A stretch of 8,153 nt of DNA, taken from NCBI GenBank assembly GCA_023428655.1, contig JAEYXC010000346.1, forward strand, positions 1 to 8,153. Reading direction: 5' to 3'. A program made the position numbers and the translations under genes. Source of the stretch: Bacillota bacterium (GTDB lineage Bacteria; Bacillota; Clostridia; Lachnospirales; Lachnospiraceae). This document shows, one piece after another, positions 5,326 to 8,153 of this stretch. The notes under the pieces were generated by a model, which did not search any database, was not told the origin of the DNA, and saw only the letters and a program-made list of their open reading frames with translations. The number at the start of each line of letters is the position of its first letter. Position 1 is the first letter of the stretch.

Positions 5326-5377
5326 TAACACATAATGTTTATCGATGAATGACATAATCAAACGGAGGTAATCCAGG

Positions 5378-6463
5378 ATGAATTACAACATTGCAGTCAT
5401 TCCGGGTGATGGAATTGGACCGGAAATCATTACGGAAGCAAAGAAGGTGCTAGATAAGGTTGGAAGTTGCTTTGGACATTCCTTTCAATATACACAAGTG
5501 CTGATGGGGGGAGTATCCATCGATGCAACGGGAGTTCCCTTGACAGAGGAAGCCCTTCAGACAGCTAGGAGCAGTGACAGTGTTCTTCTTGGGGCAGTTG
5601 GTGGTAATGTGGGACAGTCCAACTGGTACAATCTTCCCCCGCATTTGAGGCCGGAGGCAGGACTTCTTGCTATCCGTAAGGGACTTAATCTATTTGTGAA
5701 TATCCGTCCGGCGGTACTTTTTGATGAGCTGAAGGGGGCCTGCCCACTGAAGGATGAGATTATCGGTGATGGCTTTGATTTTGTAGTAATGAGGGAGCTG
5801 ACCGGTGGACTATATTTTGGGGACCGGTATACAACCGAAGAAAATGGAATAAGGAAAGCAACCGATACCTTGGTATACGATGAGAACGAGATCAGAAGAA
5901 TTGCGAAATGGGCATTTGAGATTGCGATGAAACGAAACAAAAGGGTCTGTAGCGTAGATAAGGCGAATGTTCTAGATTCCTCCAGACTTTGGAGACAGGT
6001 AACAAAGGAAGTAGCAAGGGATTATCCGGAGGTAGAGCTTACCGATATGCTGGTCGATAATTGCGCGATGCAGCTGGTGAAGAACCCAGGACAATTTGAT
6101 GTGATACTGACTGAGAATATGTTTGGTGATATACTCTCCGATGAGGCAAGCATGATTACCGGATCCATTGGTATGTTGGCGTCAGCCAGCCTTGGAGATA
6201 CGAAGCTGGGCTTGTATGAACCCAGTCACGGTTCTGCACCGGATATCGCGGGACAGAATAAAGCCAACCCCATTGCGACCATTCTGTCCGCAGCCATGAT
6301 GCTTCGTTATTCCTTTGACTTAACGAAGGAAGCGGATTGTATCGAGAATGCGGTAGCCGCCGTACTGAAGAGAGGATATCGAACCACGGATATTATGTCG
6401 GAGGGCATGATTTTAGTAGGTACCAGAGAGATGGGCGATAAAATTGTGGAAGAAATTAAATGA
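5378..6463 (+). CDS. leuB: 3-isopropylmalate dehydrogenase
   Basis: A 361-aa LeuB, full length. It oxidatively decarboxylates (2R,3S)-3-isopropylmalate with NAD+ to 2-oxoisocaproate, the leucine precursor. The N-terminus has the family opening IAVIPGDGIGPEI (5-17). Substrate-binding and catalytic residues are all present: Arg100 (LLAIRK), Arg110 (NIRP), Arg139 and Tyr146 (MRELTGGLYFG), Lys195 (DKANVL), Asp227, and the metal-binding Asp251/Asp255 (GDILSDEAS). HGSAPDIAG (284-292) with Asp289 is the NAD-type rather than NADP-type cofactor loop. GGAGG lies 9 nt before the ATG. It is the first gene of a leuB-GNAT-leuC operon, an order that differs from the common leuA-leuC-leuD-leuB or leuCDB. The LysR gene upstream is the likely regulator. 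Confidence 0.97.
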   Translation: MNYNIAVIPGDGIGPEIITEAKKVLDKVGSCFGHSFQYTQVLMGGVSIDATGVPLTEEALQTARSSDSVLLGAVGGNVGQSNWYNLPPHLRPEAGLLAIRKGLNLFVNIRPAVLFDELKGACPLKDEIIGDGFDFVVMRELTGGLYFGDRYTTEENGIRKATDTLVYDENEIRRIAKWAFEIAMKRNKRVCSVDKANVLDSSRLWRQVTKEVARDYPEVELTDMLVDNCAMQLVKNPGQFDVILTENMFGDILSDEASMITGSIGMLASASLGDTKLGLYEPSHGSAPDIAGQNKANPIATILSAAMMLRYSFDLTKEADCIENAVAAVLKRGYRTTDIMSEGMILVGTREMGDKIVEEIK

Positions 6464-6483
6464 ACAGAGTGAGGGGAGTTACG

Positions 6484-6918
6484 ATGATACGATTAAAGCC
6501 GGTGGATGAGAATAATTTTGAAGAGGTAATCAATCTTAAGGTGTCTGAAAATCAACAAAAATTTGTAGCTACGAATGTATTCTCCATTGCACAGTCAAAG
6601 GTGCTTCCGGAATGTATTCCCCTTGCAGTCTATGAGGAAGAGCTCTTGGTGGGCTTTGCGATGTATGCGATGGACCGAGAGGATAAAGAATACTGTATCT
6701 ACCGGTTAATGATTGATGAGAAATATCAATCCAAGGGGTATGGCAGAGCCACGATGGAGGCATTGATCAAGCATATCAGTGCAGACAAGGAGCATCATAT
6801 CATATACATAAGCTTTGAACCGGAGAATAAAAGTGCCAAGGCATTATATGAAAGCTTAGGCTTTGTACCGGATGGCCGAATGATTGAAGATGAAGTCGTA
6901 TATATGCTGAACTATTAA
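6484..6918 (+). CDS. GNAT-family N-acetyltransferase (BltD/PaiA-like)
   Basis: A 144-aa single-domain GNAT acetyltransferase. Motif A is seen as LMIDEKYQSKGYGRATMEAL (75-94), with the acetyl-CoA pyrophosphate loop QSKGYGRA at 82-89. ALYESLGF (120-127) supplies the usual general-acid Tyr122. The N-terminal part (NLKVSENQQKFVATN, 17-31) resembles the polyamine acetyltransferase group that includes Bacillus BltD, so a di- or polyamine substrate is possible but not shown. An ATG at 6460 overlaps the leuB stop, but GGGGAG 5 nt before the ATG at 6484 and the MIRLKPV opening favour 6484. It lies 20 nt after leuB and 13 nt before leuC, so it is cotranscribed with leucine genes. It has no known role in leucine synthesis. 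Confidence 0.88.
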   Translation: MIRLKPVDENNFEEVINLKVSENQQKFVATNVFSIAQSKVLPECIPLAVYEEELLVGFAMYAMDREDKEYCIYRLMIDEKYQSKGYGRATMEALIKHISADKEHHIIYISFEPENKSAKALYESLGFVPDGRMIEDEVVYMLNY

Positions 6919-6931
6919 GGAGGATATCATA

Positions 6932-8153
6932 ATGGGTATGACAATGACGCAGAAGATATTGGCGGCTCACGCCGGACTGGATCAGGTATCTGCAGGCCAA
7001 TTAATTGAAGCAGATCTGGATTTGGTTCTTGGTAATGACGTTACAGCCCCCGTAGCCATCCGCGAGATGGAGAAGATGACCATAAAAAAGGTATTTGATA
7101 AGAATAAGATCGCATTGGTACCGGATCATTTTACCCCCAACAAAGATATCAAGTCTGCGGAACATTGTAAATGTATGCGTGATTTTGCTATGGAGCAGGA
7201 GATTACGAATTATTTTGAGATAGGTGAAATGGGGATCGAGCATGCGCTCCTTCCGGAGAAAGGGCTTGTAGTAGCAGGGGATGCAGTCATCGGAGCGGAT
7301 TCACATACCTGTACCTATGGTGCCCTCGGAGCCTTTTCCACCGGAGTGGGAAGTACGGATATGGCAGCGGGTATGGCAACGGGTAAGGCTTGGTTTAAGG
7401 TGCCCTCCGCAATCCAATTTGTATTAACCGGTAAGCCAGCCAAGTGGGTCAGCGGTAAGGATATTATTTTACATATCATAGGAATGATAGGGGTGGACGG
7501 AGCACTGTACCGCTCCATGGAGTTTGTAGGCGAAGGTATTCAGAATCTTACGATGGATGACCGGTTTACTATGGCGAACATGGCAATCGAAGCCGGTGCG
7601 AAGAATGGAATCTTTCCCGTGGATGAGCTTGCCATTCAGTACATCAAGGAGCATTCGGGAAGAGAATATAAGATTTACGAAGCGGATTCGGATGCGGTAT
7701 ATGATGAAGTATATGAGATTGATTTATCTCTTTTAAAGCCAACCGTAGCATTTCCACATCTTCCGGAAAACACCCGCACCATTGATGAGGTGGGAGAGAT
7801 AGCTATAGATCAAGTGGTGATTGGTTCCTGTACCAATGGACGGATCGATGATTTAAGAATAGCAGCTAGGGTTTTGGAAGGAAGAAGAGTTGCTAAGGGT
7901 ATGAGAGTAATCATTTTTCCCGCTACGCAGGCCATCTATCTTCAAGCAATGGAGGAAGGTCTTTTAGCTACCTTTATTAAGGCCGGAGCCGTTGTCAGCA
8001 CACCAACCTGTGGACCTTGTCTGGGTGGACATATGGGGATATTAGCAGCCGGAGAGCGTGCAGTTGCTACGACCAACCGTAATTTTGTAGGACGTATGGG
8101 ACATGTAAAATCCGAGGTTTATCTGGCAAGTCCTGCAGTAGCGGCAGCCAGTG
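6932..8153 (+). CDS. leuC: 3-isopropylmalate dehydratase large subunit (C-terminus beyond window)
   Basis: The frame is open to the window edge, giving 407 complete codons of a protein family of roughly 420 aa, so about a dozen residues are missing. With LeuD it isomerises 2-isopropylmalate to 3-isopropylmalate using a 4Fe-4S cluster. The cluster cysteines are visible: Cys300 in GSCTNG and Cys360/Cys363 in TPTCGPCLGGHMG. DSHTC (123-127) followed by TYGALGAFSTGVGSTD is the active-site block of the LeuC2/archaeal-type subgroup that also contains homoaconitase-like enzymes. The leuB context makes isopropylmalate the likely substrate. AGGAGG (6918-6923) overlaps the GNAT stop codon and lies 8 nt before the ATG. 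leuD is expected just past the window. Confidence 0.95.
   Translation, partial: MGMTMTQKILAAHAGLDQVSAGQLIEADLDLVLGNDVTAPVAIREMEKMTIKKVFDKNKIALVPDHFTPNKDIKSAEHCKCMRDFAMEQEITNYFEIGEMGIEHALLPEKGLVVAGDAVIGADSHTCTYGALGAFSTGVGSTDMAAGMATGKAWFKVPSAIQFVLTGKPAKWVSGKDIILHIIGMIGVDGALYRSMEFVGEGIQNLTMDDRFTMANMAIEAGAKNGIFPVDELAIQYIKEHSGREYKIYEADSDAVYDEVYEIDLSLLKPTVAFPHLPENTRTIDEVGEIAIDQVVIGSCTNGRIDDLRIAARVLEGRRVAKGMRVIIFPATQAIYLQAMEEGLLATFIKAGAVVSTPTCGPCLGGHMGILAAGERAVATTNRNFVGRMGHVKSEVYLASPAVAAAS

Larger units (their letters stand above)
4785..5377. other. 593-bp lysR-leuB intergenic region with many stem-loops
   Basis: No family-like coding sequence is seen. From left to right it holds a LysR-type palindrome, overlapping divergent promoters and two copies of TGTATGCTACA (4869-4879, 4917-4927). 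Two copies of GCAACGAA follow (4898-4905, 5001-5008), with stem-loops at 4953-4987 and 5030-5059. Last comes a 195-nt long inverted repeat (5101-5295), then AT-rich sequence up to the leuB ribosome binding site. I looked for T-box landmarks (the conserved GGTGG-ACC antiterminator sequence and the AGTA E-loop) and a terminator with a T-run, and found none. Confidence 0.7.

Noticed and set aside
4882..5377. Leader as a classical leucine T-box riboswitch
   Set aside because: The conserved antiterminator sequence (GGTGG then ACCGCG-like), the AGTA E-loop and a terminator with a T-run are not found. TGGTAC at 5174-5179 is only a fragment of a long stem.
6460..6486. ATG at 6460 overlapping the leuB stop as the GNAT start
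   Set aside because: The eight extra residues are not family-like, and GGGGAG precedes the ATG at 6484 at a good distance.
7001..7654. Minus-strand frames opposite leuC
   Set aside because: They are shadows of the strongly conserved leuC frame on the plus strand.

Overview
The window looks like chromosome from a low-to-mid GC Firmicute, most likely a Clostridia/Lachnospiraceae-type anaerobe. This rests on AGGAGG-type ribosome binding sites, AT-rich intergenic DNA with sigma-A-like promoters, an archaeal/clostridial-type LeuC and a TM1586-type nitroreductase. The genus cannot be fixed from the sequence alone. No IS element, phage gene or CRISPR array is visible.

Left part (1-1848, minus strand): a tRNA-Gly(GCC) cut by the window edge has its own strong promoter. 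An apparent two-gene operon follows, an AraC-type regulator and then a small FMN nitroreductase. The AraC promoter lies in a 373-bp divergent intergenic region shared with mutY.

Middle part (2222-4784): mutY (adenine glycosylase, base-excision repair) and a small SH3b lipoprotein gene are on the plus strand. They are followed by a convergent LysR-type regulator gene. The lipoprotein and lysR reading frames overlap tail to tail by 52 bp, and the only terminator-like hairpin for the lipoprotein gene lies inside lysR coding sequence.

Right part (4785-8153): a 593-bp intergenic region separates lysR from a leucine-biosynthesis operon in the order leuB, GNAT acetyltransferase, leuC (cut by the window edge; leuD would be expected next). 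LeuC with LeuD isomerises isopropylmalate and LeuB oxidises it. The LysR protein is the obvious candidate regulator: a 17-bp LysR-type palindrome is centred about 65 bp upstream of a predicted divergent start site. That promoter would give leuB an unusually long leader (about 490 nt) with several stem-loops. One of them is a 195-nt imperfect inverted repeat whose ends are 16 bp and perfect. It resembles neither a T-box nor any riboswitch I can recognise. It is either an undescribed leader RNA or a MITE-like palindromic insertion, and is the most interesting feature here.
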